Source: Okibacterium sp. HSC-33S16 (GTDB lineage Bacteria > Actinomycetota > Actinomycetes > Actinomycetales > Microbacteriaceae). Taken from it: 64,000 bases of DNA. The notes under the pieces are model-generated. The model ran no database searches. It was not told where the DNA came from and saw only the letters and a list, made by a program, of their open reading frames with translations. The position numbers and the translations under genes were made by a program. The stretch spans positions 124,001 through 188,000 of the forward strand of contig NZ_JALJZZ010000006.1 of assembly GCF_024171565.1 (NCBI RefSeq). Direction: 5' to 3'. Position 1 is the first letter of the stretch; every line of letters starts with the position of its first letter. Below, one piece after another: positions 34,972 through 42,900 of the stretch.

Positions 34972-35872
34972 GGCGCTGGAAAGCCTCAAGCGGGGGAGCA
35001 GTCCCGAGAGCGGTGCCGATTCGTTGTCGCCGGTTACCCTCGCGGTGAGCATCCTTGTGCTGCCCTTCCTCGTGGTGGCGAGCGTCCTGCTCTACCTGGC
35101 TCCCGGTCACACCGAACAGCATTTCGCCTGGACGATTGCGCCGCCCGTGACCGCGCTCTATCTCGGGTCTGCGTATATCGGCGGCATTTGGTTCTTCGCC
35201 GGAGTACTGCGCACCCGCTCCTGGGTCGCGGTGCGCCGGGGCTTTCCGGCGGTGCTGACCTTCGCGACGCTTCTCGGGATCGCGACGCTGCTGCACTGGG
35301 AGAAGTTTCACGCGGGGCATCTCTCCTTCGTGGCCTGGGCCACCCTGTATCTCACGACCCCGGTGCTGCTCGCGCTCGTCCTCGTCCTGCAGTCCCGAAG
35401 GGCCCACAGCAGGCCAACCGATGTCGTTGCTGAGGAGACGGTCATCCCGCGTGGATGGTGCAGGGCGCTCGCCGCCCTTGGTGCGGCCTCCCTCACCGTG
35501 GGGAGCGTTCTCTTTCTCGTGCCAGCAATCGGCGTCGACACCTGGGCCTGGCAGCTGACTCCGCTGACCGCCCGGGTGATTGGCGCGACGCTCACTCTTC
35601 CGGGCGCGGTAAACCTGTGGCTGCTCGTCGACCCTCGGTGGTCGGCGTTCCGGGTGATCTTTCAGGCGCAGCTGGTCAGCCTGAGCTTCATCCTTCTCGG
35701 GATCATACTGAGCTGGGCGCAGCTGGACTTCTCACGAATCGCGGCCTGGGCGCTGGTCCCGGGCCTCGCCGCAACCCTCGCCCTGTACGCGGTGTTCTAC
35801 CGACGCTGCGAAAAGGACGCTCGCCGAAAGCTGCCGGGAACAGATCCGGCTGTCAACCCCCGAGCGGCGTGA
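34964..35872 (+). CDS. Multi-TM membrane protein coupled to the STAND gene
   Basis: 302 aa with about eight hydrophobic segments from residue 25 onward and a cytoplasmic, basic C-terminus. No family recognised. The GTG start at 34964 has GGAG at a spacing of 8 inside the end of the STAND gene; the overlap of 8 nt implies coupled translation and a shared task. Confidence 0.75.
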   Translation: MDEALESLKRGSSPESGADSLSPVTLAVSILVLPFLVVASVLLYLAPGHTEQHFAWTIAPPVTALYLGSAYIGGIWFFAGVLRTRSWVAVRRGFPAVLTFATLLGIATLLHWEKFHAGHLSFVAWATLYLTTPVLLALVLVLQSRRAHSRPTDVVAEETVIPRGWCRALAALGAASLTVGSVLFLVPAIGVDTWAWQLTPLTARVIGATLTLPGAVNLWLLVDPRWSAFRVIFQAQLVSLSFILLGIILSWAQLDFSRIAAWALVPGLAATLALYAVFYRRCEKDARRKLPGTDPAVNPRAA

Positions 35873-35895
35873 GGGCCCGGTTACCCCGAACGCAA

Positions 35896-35901
35896 TAGTC
35901 T
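35896..35901 (+). promoter_or_regulatory. -10 hexamer TAGTCT, leaderless-type
   Basis: Ends 6 nt before ATG 35908 of the maltokinase gene. Confidence 0.5.
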
Positions 35902-35907
35902 TCCACT

Positions 35908-37275
35908 ATGTCCTCGCCGACGAGCCCCCTCGACCTCATCTCACCCTGGGTTGTGTCCCAGCGCTGGTTCGCAAGTAAAGGACGGGTTCCCCGTCTCGAA
36001 CTCATCGGGAGCTGGGAGATCCCCTCAGACGGCCCTCGACTCGTCACCCACCTCGTGATGGACTTCTCCGCGCGGGTGCCTGTGCTCTATCAGGTGCCGG
36101 TGACCGAGCGCACTGAGCCGCTCGATGGAGCGGAGGCTGCCCTGATCGCCGAGGTGCCCACAGACGGCGGAACCACCTACCTCTACGACGGTCCGCACGA
36201 CCCGGCATACGCCGCTGCTCTCCTGAGGATGATCACAACGGACTCCGAGGCCACAGCGCACGGCGCGACAGCACAGGGCCAGGTCTTCGGCGCCATCGAC
36301 ATCTCCGAGATCACGTCGTCTCGCGTCCTGCGCGGTGAACAGTCGAACACGTCCATCATCTACCGGGTCGTGACCTCAAACGGAATCGACCGGGTGATCT
36401 GCAAGGTATTCCGTGCCCTTCACCACGGCGAGAACCCCGACGTTGTGCTCCAGGCAGCGCTCGCCGCATCGGGCTCGCCCAACGTGCCGCATTCCATCGG
36501 CGCGGTGACCGGTGAGTGGGACGACATCGGCAGGGACACCGGCCGCGCCCGCGGACACCTCGCCTTCGCGCAGGAGTTCCTGGCCGGGTCGGAAGACGCG
36601 TGGCGCTTCGCCCTGCGCTCGGCCGAGGAAGGAAACGACTTCACGGAGCGTGCCCACTCGCTCGGCACGGTGACCGCCGAGGTGCACACCCTGCTTGCCG
36701 GTTCGTTCGGCACGACCGCTCCCACCCCTGCTGAAGTCGACGCCACCCTCGCCAGCTGGCGCTCCCGCCTGGCGCTGGCCATCGACGAGGTGCCTCAGAT
36801 CGAGGAGTTCCGTGGCACCATCGATGCGCTGTACGCCTCCACCGAGTCGCTCGACTGGCCGGCGCTGCAGCGCATCCACGGCGACTATCACCTGGGACAG
36901 GTCCTGCTGGCCGCAGACGGGCACTGGGTGCTCCTCGACTTCGAGGGGGAGCCCCTTCGCCCCATGCACGAGCGGTCGCAGCCCGACTTCGCCCTGCGCG
37001 ACGTGGCCGGAATGCTTCGCAGCTTCGACTATGTGGCCGGTTCGCTCGGCAGCACCGACGAGGCGAAGGACTGGACCCGAGCGTCACGCAACGCGTTCCT
37101 CAGCGGATACATCGAGCGCGCGGGCATCGACCTGAGGGCGCACCGTGAGTTGCTCGACGCTTTCGAAATGGACAAGGCGCTCTACGAAGCGGTGTACGAG
37201 GCGCGCAATCGCCCGGACTGGCTGCCCATCCCGTTGGCGGCCCTCGGGCGCCTGGCGAACCGCCCCCGCACCTAG
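35908..37275 (+). CDS. Maltokinase
   Basis: 455 aa. The N-terminal cap (QRWFASKGR, residues 18-26) and the kinase core with RIHGDYHLGQVLLA and VLLDFEGEP are diagnostic of maltokinase (Mak/Pep2), which phosphorylates maltose to maltose 1-phosphate for the GlgE glycogen route. No glgE, treS or glgB is adjacent, unlike the usual gene order. The only other alpha-glucan genes in the window, treXYZ, start 3.4 kb downstream. Confidence 0.92.
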   Translation: MSSPTSPLDLISPWVVSQRWFASKGRVPRLELIGSWEIPSDGPRLVTHLVMDFSARVPVLYQVPVTERTEPLDGAEAALIAEVPTDGGTTYLYDGPHDPAYAAALLRMITTDSEATAHGATAQGQVFGAIDISEITSSRVLRGEQSNTSIIYRVVTSNGIDRVICKVFRALHHGENPDVVLQAALAASGSPNVPHSIGAVTGEWDDIGRDTGRARGHLAFAQEFLAGSEDAWRFALRSAEEGNDFTERAHSLGTVTAEVHTLLAGSFGTTAPTPAEVDATLASWRSRLALAIDEVPQIEEFRGTIDALYASTESLDWPALQRIHGDYHLGQVLLAADGHWVLLDFEGEPLRPMHERSQPDFALRDVAGMLRSFDYVAGSLGSTDEAKDWTRASRNAFLSGYIERAGIDLRAHRELLDAFEMDKALYEAVYEARNRPDWLPIPLAALGRLANRPRT

Positions 37276-37307
37276 GCTCCGCTGCGGGCACGGCGCAGCC
37301 GCACGGT

Positions 37308-37823
37308 CTATCGGTGTGACCGCTCCAGCACGCCGCGCAGGAACGCCGCCTGGCCGGCGTGCTGCAGGTCGTCGGCGATGACACTGACGAGCCGAACCCC
37401 GAGCGTCACGGGCGGGTTCCAGTTCTCGTCGACCACCCGGTCGAGGTCATCGTCGCTGAGCCCGCGGAGAAAATGCACGGTGCGGTCGTGCACTTCGTCA
37501 AAGTAGCCGAGCAGCAGCTCGGGTGCGCTCACCACAACGGCAGCCACGTCGTCACTCGAGTGCCCGTAGCCGGTGTCCTCGGGCGGGAACGGCAGCCGAA
37601 ACCGGTCCACCCAACCCGCGGAAACCCAGATCTGGTCCGTCTCGAGCAGGTCAGCCACATGGTCGTCCTGCACGCGGGTGAGGTGCCAGATGAGCCAGGC
37701 GAGCGTGTTCGCGTCGTCATCGACGCGCGCCAGCAAAGTGGGCGCATCGACGCCATCGATCGCATGATGGACGTTCTCAGAAACGCGCTGAAAAGCATCC
37801 GTCAATATTTCTGCACTGTTCAT
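37308..37823 (-). CDS. DinB-like (DUF664) family protein
   Basis: 171 aa four-helix protein with the metal-site histidines in LIWHLTRVQDDH and DDLQHAGQAAFLRG. Actinobacterial members include mycothiol-dependent transferases. It is the last gene of a three-gene minus-strand operon, overlapping the upstream gene by 47 nt. Confidence 0.88.
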   Translation of the reverse strand: MNSAEILTDAFQRVSENVHHAIDGVDAPTLLARVDDDANTLAWLIWHLTRVQDDHVADLLETDQIWVSAGWVDRFRLPFPPEDTGYGHSSDDVAAVVVSAPELLLGYFDEVHDRTVHFLRGLSDDDLDRVVDENWNPPVTLGVRLVSVIADDLQHAGQAAFLRGVLERSHR

Positions 37824-38523
37824 CTGTCACTCCTTGGTTGGCGTCTCTGGACCTCAGGTATGAGGGTTCTCGAAGTCGTCGCTCCCAGCCGTACGTCGAC
37901 GTGCCCGGCAGCGCGTGTCTCACCGGGTCGAATCGTTCGATCGTGTCGATCGCGCCCGGTTCACGCCAGACCTCCAGAATGGCGAACGGATGCCAGTGGC
38001 CCAGCGGGCGGGCGTGGTACAGCTTCAGACGCCAGCTCGAGTTCTCGAGGGCGTGAGCGAGCGCCACCGGGTCGGTGGGCAGGTCTGTCGGCTCCATCGT
38101 GCGCGCAGCGAGTAGGAGTGGGCCGTTCTCGGTTTTCAGCGGAAGCAGCGTGGTGAAGCGGGCCCGAGACGGGCACCGGTGGGCGGCCAGCCAGAACCGG
38201 GACGGCACCCCAAAGCCGGTCGAGGCCAGGAGCACATCGGCCGGGCCGGTTGTCGTTCCGAACCGCACGGCGAGTCCGATCACGTCGGGCAACGGCGCCG
38301 GGACCCCCACGGAGCGTGAGACGCGTGCGGTGAGCGGTAGTTCGCTCGTGTGCGGGTGGTCGATGAGGTCGATGCCGGCCGGAGCCCGGTCGGTGAGCCA
38401 GCGGAGCGAGCCCCTCAGCGCGACGCCGTGCGGGTGGATCGGACGCGGATGGCGCAGCGCGCGGAGCCCGTCGAAGACACCGGCGAGCACGCCCCCAGCC
38501 AACCCGGATCCAGTCAGTGTCAT
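37777..38523 (-). CDS. Catalase-fold-like protein of unknown function (often annotated phosphodiesterase)
   Basis: 248 aa. It resembles a group of actinobacterial proteins of about 250 residues labelled phosphodiesterase, with FGTTTGPADVLLASTG and WLAAHRCPSRARFTTLLPLK-type blocks recalling the catalase-related fold. The heme ligands are not evident. It starts with ATGA overlap at the end of the upstream membrane gene. The function is unproven. Confidence 0.6.
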   Translation of the reverse strand: MTLTGSGLAGGVLAGVFDGLRALRHPRPIHPHGVALRGSLRWLTDRAPAGIDLIDHPHTSELPLTARVSRSVGVPAPLPDVIGLAVRFGTTTGPADVLLASTGFGVPSRFWLAAHRCPSRARFTTLLPLKTENGPLLLAARTMEPTDLPTDPVALAHALENSSWRLKLYHARPLGHWHPFAILEVWREPGAIDTIERFDPVRHALPGTSTYGWERRLREPSYLRSRDANQGVTDEQCRNIDGCFSARF

Positions 38524-38924
38524 GAGGCACTCCGTCCGACCCGGAGCGCGAGCGCAATCAGCGGCACCTGCAGGGGGAGCCGGGCGATGGCGATCAGTTG
38601 CGCGAGCATGCCCCTGGAGCGCACGATCCGCACGGTGCGGACGTTAGCCGGAAACACGGCCACGAGGAATGCGGCGGAGAGGAGCCCTCCACTGTTGCGG
38701 GTGGTGCGGTGCGCCACGAGCGCGGCCAGCGCCCACTCTGCGAGGCCGGACGCCACCGTCCAGGAGCGGCTCGAGCCCGGCAGCCAGCGTGGAACGATCG
38801 GGTCGAACACCCGTGGTGCGAGGAAGTGAACGGCTCCGGTCACGGCGAACATCGACGCGAGGGCCCGGGCGGTGCCGGGTGTCCGTCGCGTCGATGAACC
38901 GATGTTGTGTACCTGGGTGCGCAT
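38520..38924 (-). CDS. DoxX-like small membrane protein
   Basis: 134 aa with about four hydrophobic segments. The pattern ASMFAVTGAVHFLAPRVFDPIVPRWLP is typical of DoxX-like membrane proteins in actinobacteria. A TACTCT -10 element lies 7 nt before ATG 38924. It overlaps the next gene by 4 nt. Confidence 0.75.
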   Translation of the reverse strand: MRTQVHNIGSSTRRTPGTARALASMFAVTGAVHFLAPRVFDPIVPRWLPGSSRSWTVASGLAEWALAALVAHRTTRNSGGLLSAAFLVAVFPANVRTVRIVRSRGMLAQLIAIARLPLQVPLIALALRVGRSAS

Positions 38925-38931
38925 TCGACTC

Positions 38932-38937
38932 AGAGTA
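38932..38937 (-). promoter_or_regulatory. -10 hexamer TACTCT, leaderless-type
   Basis: Minus strand, 7 nt before ATG 38924. Confidence 0.5.
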
Positions 38938-38976
38938 GGGCGAGCGCGTGCCAGGGGCAATGGGTTGCGCCGGCGG

Positions 38977-39204
38977 TCAGTCGCGCTCCTCGAGGGACGC
39001 GTCGCCGTACTCACGAGCCTTGCGGGTCAGGTCGCCGAGGTCGGACGCGCTGCCCAACCGATTCGGCAGATCGTCCAGGGTGATGAGCCCGTCGGGGTCG
39101 CGGGGATCGCTTTCGCCGGTGATGCGTTTGCCGACGGCGGCCCCTGGCCCGCTCTCCTGTGCCTGCCCGGTGTGATCACCGGAGGTATCGTCGCTGCCCG
39201 TCAT
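38977..39204 (-). CDS. Small hydrophilic protein of unknown function
   Basis: 75 aa, rich in Asp, Gly and Ser, with no membrane segment. AAAGGAA lies 7 nt before ATG 39204, a good ribosome site. It follows the baeRF2-type gene by 27 nt on the same strand, so they are probably co-transcribed. Likely intrinsically disordered. Confidence 0.6.
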   Translation of the reverse strand: MTGSDDTSGDHTGQAQESGPGAAVGKRITGESDPRDPDGLITLDDLPNRLGSASDLGDLTRKAREYGDASLEERD

Positions 39205-39231
39205 GCGGTTCCTTTCCTCGAGCCGGTCGAT

Positions 39232-40503
39232 TTATGCCTGCGCCTGGGTTTGCGCGCGGGCTGCCTGGTCCTGTTCCTGCTGCCAACGCGGCGTACCGGG
39301 GATGGCTGGCCCGGTCGGCCACCGGAGAACCGCCGCAACGTCCGCCGATTTGGGCAGGATGCCGTGGTCGACGAAGAGCACACGTGACTCGGTCAACACG
39401 GCAGCGCGGGTCAGCGCGAGCAGTGCGGGCACGGGGCCGAGAACGTCGGCACCCATGGCTTCTTCCGGTGCCGTCGCCACCCACGGTTCGGAGGCCAGGG
39501 CGAGCAGCGTCCGACCGTCCGCGGGGGATTCGTCGATGAGCACAGTGTCAGCCTGGCTCTGCTGCAGGGCGTGAGCCACAGCACCGATCCCGAGCGCCCC
39601 GTTTTCGAAGTCGCCGGCGGAGAGTTTGTCGATGGCCGCCGACTGATCTTGCCGGCGCACCTCTTCGAGCTTCTCAGAGATCCGTTGCTCGAGTGCGGTC
39701 CGGGATGACCCGGGAGCGAGAACGTGGGCAGCAACGGGGCGGCTGATGTCACGAGCCGCTGGTGAGAGTTCGTCGATGAGCAGTTGCACCGCACGAACGT
39801 CTCCGGCCACCAGGACGAACCGCGGACGGAGCGTGCGCACGAGCTCATCGATCGACGATGCCAGTTGGGTCTGGTTCTGCCGCCAGATCTCCTCGGAATG
39901 GTGTTGGTATTTGCTGTGCGCCCAGCCGCCGCCCGCTTGCACCTTGTTGAGGCTGTCTGTCCTGCCTTCCACGGCTTCGGAATGCAATACCGCGGTGTGG
40001 GACGCGCGGTAGGCGTGGATTTCACCATTGCCTCGGCTCGCCTCGACGACGAGGTACACCACGTCGTTCTGGCGGTGGCGCACGAGCGGCAGCAGATCGG
40101 GAACGCTCAGGTACGTGGAACTGTCTGGCCACGCCCTGGGCCCGGTGAGCATTTCGTCGAGCACCGGCTCACCGTTGTGCACGACGAGGAAGCGTGACAC
40201 CTCGCCGCCGAGGCCGGTGGGTTCGGAAAGGATGCGCTCAATCGTGGCAAGGTCGGCCTCCGGCGCACCGGCGCGCTCGAGAGAATCTCGAATGGCCTGT
40301 CTTCGGGACTCGGCGTCCTGTCCGGGCTTATCGACCACGCCATTGGCCTCGACGAACACCGTCGAGAACTTTCCTTCGCGGCGCCAGAGTTCTGCCAGCT
40401 TCCGTGTTTCTGAATCCAACACTCGTTTGTCCTCCTCCTCGACCAGCTGTCGCACCGCGCCGAAAGGTTCGTCCCCCACGCCGGTGCCGTAACCACTTCC
40501 CAT
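39232..40503 (-). CDS. baeRF2-type protein (Vms1/eRF1-like release factor family)
   Basis: 423 aa. It belongs to the bacterial eRF1-like families (baeRF2). The central region has VQAGGGWAHSKYQHHSEEIW, where eRF1 and Vms1 carry their GGQ/GSQ loop; a C-terminal domain contains VLIDESPADGRTLL and VLFVDHGILPKSADVAAVLRW. Relatives free stalled or modified peptidyl-tRNA or act in ribosome quality control; here it is inference. Start ATG 40503 is chosen by protein length; ATG codons at 40569 and 40578 are in frame. Confidence 0.7.
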   Translation of the reverse strand: MGSGYGTGVGDEPFGAVRQLVEEEDKRVLDSETRKLAELWRREGKFSTVFVEANGVVDKPGQDAESRRQAIRDSLERAGAPEADLATIERILSEPTGLGGEVSRFLVVHNGEPVLDEMLTGPRAWPDSSTYLSVPDLLPLVRHRQNDVVYLVVEASRGNGEIHAYRASHTAVLHSEAVEGRTDSLNKVQAGGGWAHSKYQHHSEEIWRQNQTQLASSIDELVRTLRPRFVLVAGDVRAVQLLIDELSPAARDISRPVAAHVLAPGSSRTALEQRISEKLEEVRRQDQSAAIDKLSAGDFENGALGIGAVAHALQQSQADTVLIDESPADGRTLLALASEPWVATAPEEAMGADVLGPVPALLALTRAAVLTESRVLFVDHGILPKSADVAAVLRWPTGPAIPGTPRWQQEQDQAARAQTQAQA

Positions 40504-40611
40504 GAAACCCGCCAGCGTCGGACAATACAAGGCCCTGCAGAAGTCGCGCGTGTCGATGTAAAAAAGCATCAATACCATCCGCCCGGCCCGAAAGCTAGAC
40601 CTTCTGACGAC

Positions 40612-40623
40612 AAAGGGACCTTT
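40612..40623. promoter_or_regulatory. Palindrome upstream of treX
   Basis: AAAGG-GA-CCTTT, 70 nt before the treX ATG and 14 nt before a TAGATT sequence (40637-40642) that could be its -10. A possible operator. Confidence 0.3.
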
Positions 40624-40692
40624 CCAAACAACGAACTAGATTTGAGCCACTCGTGTGACCTTTTCGCCCGGGGAACCCCTACAAGGAGACCG

Positions 40693-42900
40693 ATGGAAAG
40701 CTGGCCAGGAACCGCGTACCCGCTTGGCGCCACCTACGACGGCAGCGGAACAAACTTCGCGATTTACAGCGAAGCAGCAGAACGCGTCGAGCTCTGCCTC
40801 TTCGATGAGGACGGCACCGAGACGCGGGTGGAGTTGCGAGACGCCGACGCCTTCGTCTGGCACTGCTACCTGCCGGAGGCCCAGCCCGGGCAGCGGTACG
40901 GATACCGCGTGTATGGCGAGTACGCACCGGAAGAGGGAAAGCGGCTCAACCCGAACAAACTGCTGCTTGACCCGTACGCAAAGGCGACCTGCGGATCCTA
41001 CGACTGGGACCAGTCGTTGTTCTCCTACAACTTCGGTGACCCCGACTCGCGCAACGATGACGACAGCGCCCCGCACTCCATGCTCAGCGTTGTGGTGAAC
41101 CCATTCTTCGACTGGTCCGGCGACCGGCACCCGCGGACGCCATACAACAGCAGCGTCATCTATGAGGCGCACGTCAAGGGACTCACCAAACTCAACGAGG
41201 AGATCCCGGAGCAACAGCGGGGGACTTATGCCGGTGTTGCTCACCCGGCCACCATCGAGCATCTGCAGCGCCTCGGCGTGACCGCCATTGAATTGATGCC
41301 GGTGCACCAGTTCGTTCAGGACTCCACCTTGTTGGACAAGGGGCTTCGCAACTACTGGGGCTACAACACCATCGGATTTTTTGCCCCGCACAACGAGTAC
41401 TCGTCGACCGGCGAGGTCGGCCAGCAGGTGCAGGAATTCAAGGGCATGGTGAAGTCCCTTCACGCTGCGGACATCGAGGTAATTCTCGACGTTGTCTACA
41501 ACCACACGGCTGAAGGCAACCACATGGGACCGACCCTCTCCTTCCGCGGTATCGACAACGAGGCGTACTACCGGCTCGAAGAAAACGACAAGCGGTACTA
41601 CACCGACTACACCGGAACGGGGAACACCCTCAACGTCCGGCACCCGCACGCGCTGCAGCTCATCATGGACTCCCTGCGGTACTGGGTCACCGAGATGCAC
41701 GTCGACGGCTTCCGTTTCGACCTCGCATCGGCCCTGGCCCGGGACCTCTACGAGGTGGACAAGCTGTCGACCTTCTTCGAGCTTGTGCAGCAGGACCCCA
41801 TCGTCTCGCAGGTTAAGCTCATCGCGGAGCCATGGGACGTCGGCCCCGGTGGCTACCAGGTCGGAAACTTCCCGTCGCAATGGACAGAGTGGAACGGCAA
41901 GTTCCGCGACACCGTCCGTGATTTTTGGCGAGGAGAACCCTCGACGCTGGGCGAGTTCGCTTCCCGCATCACCGGGTCGGCCGACCTGTATGAGCACTCC
42001 GGCCGTCGTCCGGTCGCTTCCATCAACTTCGTGACCGCGCACGACGGATTCACCCTGCGCGACCTGGTTTCTTACAACGACAAGCACAACGACGCCAACG
42101 GCGAAGATAACAACGACGGCGAATCACACAACCGGTCGTGGAACTCGGGTGCTGAGGGTGAGACCGACGACCCCGAGGTGCTCGCGCTTCGGGCGCGCCA
42201 GCAGCGCAACTTTATTGCGACGCTGCTGCTCTCACAGGGCGTCCCGATGATCCTTCATGGGGACGAGCTCGGTCGTACCCAGCAGGGCAACAACAACGGC
42301 TATGCGCAGGACAACGAACTGACCTGGCTGCACTGGGACCGTGTCGATGCACCGTTGATCGAGTTCACTTCAGCCGTGGCTCGGCTGCGTAAGGAGCACC
42401 CGGTGTTCCGCCGCAGCCGCTTCTTCGACGGCCGCCCGGTGCGACGCGGTGAGGGTGAGCCGCTTCCCGACATCGTATGGCTCAACCGCGACGGCCTGGA
42501 GATGCAGCCGGAGGACTGGGACGAAGATCTCGCTCGGACCGTCGGAGTGTTCTTCAACGGTGAGGGAATCAGGGAGCGGGACGCCCGTGGCCAAAATGTC
42601 AGCGACGTGCATTTCCTGATGTACTTCAACGCGGACGTCGAAGACACCGAATTCACTCTGCCGCCCGAAGAATACTCGGAGCAGTGGGAGATCGTCGTGG
42701 ACACCGCAGGTGAAGGAGCGGATGCCATCCCTCGCCCGGCGGGAGCCAAACAAACGGTCTTGGCGCGCTCGCTTCTTGTCATGCGGGCATATCGGACGCC
42801 AGAAGCCGAACCGGACCACTCGGTCGCCGCGTCACTCGCTGTGCTCAGCGGGTCCCAAAGCACGTCGAACACCGAGGTGAAGCCGGGGGCAATGAGTTGA
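40693..42900 (+). CDS. treX: Glycogen debranching enzyme
   Basis: 735 aa, within the usual range for GlgX/TreX. The N-terminal CBM48 domain (1-115) precedes the GH13 barrel with catalytic Asp343 (GFRFDL), Glu379 (IAEPWD) and Asp451 (TAHDGF). It cuts alpha-1,6 branches in glycogen or limit dextrin and supplies linear maltodextrins to TreY. AAGGAG lies 4 nt before ATG 40693. First gene of a coupled three-gene operon: its TGA overlaps the TTG start of treY. Confidence 0.95.
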   Translation: MESWPGTAYPLGATYDGSGTNFAIYSEAAERVELCLFDEDGTETRVELRDADAFVWHCYLPEAQPGQRYGYRVYGEYAPEEGKRLNPNKLLLDPYAKATCGSYDWDQSLFSYNFGDPDSRNDDDSAPHSMLSVVVNPFFDWSGDRHPRTPYNSSVIYEAHVKGLTKLNEEIPEQQRGTYAGVAHPATIEHLQRLGVTAIELMPVHQFVQDSTLLDKGLRNYWGYNTIGFFAPHNEYSSTGEVGQQVQEFKGMVKSLHAADIEVILDVVYNHTAEGNHMGPTLSFRGIDNEAYYRLEENDKRYYTDYTGTGNTLNVRHPHALQLIMDSLRYWVTEMHVDGFRFDLASALARDLYEVDKLSTFFELVQQDPIVSQVKLIAEPWDVGPGGYQVGNFPSQWTEWNGKFRDTVRDFWRGEPSTLGEFASRITGSADLYEHSGRRPVASINFVTAHDGFTLRDLVSYNDKHNDANGEDNNDGESHNRSWNSGAEGETDDPEVLALRARQQRNFIATLLLSQGVPMILHGDELGRTQQGNNNGYAQDNELTWLHWDRVDAPLIEFTSAVARLRKEHPVFRRSRFFDGRPVRRGEGEPLPDIVWLNRDGLEMQPEDWDEDLARTVGVFFNGEGIRERDARGQNVSDVHFLMYFNADVEDTEFTLPPEEYSEQWEIVVDTAGEGADAIPRPAGAKQTVLARSLLVMRAYRTPEAEPDHSVAASLAVLSGSQSTSNTEVKPGAMS

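Noticed and set aside
33481-35052. 523-codon frame on the minus strand opposite the STAND gene
   Set aside because: It has Arg/Gln/Gly-rich composition without recognisable domains and mirrors codon third positions of the STAND gene.
40636-42087. 483-codon frame on the minus strand opposite treX
   Set aside because: Valine-rich shadow frame of a gene whose catalytic residues are all in the other strand.
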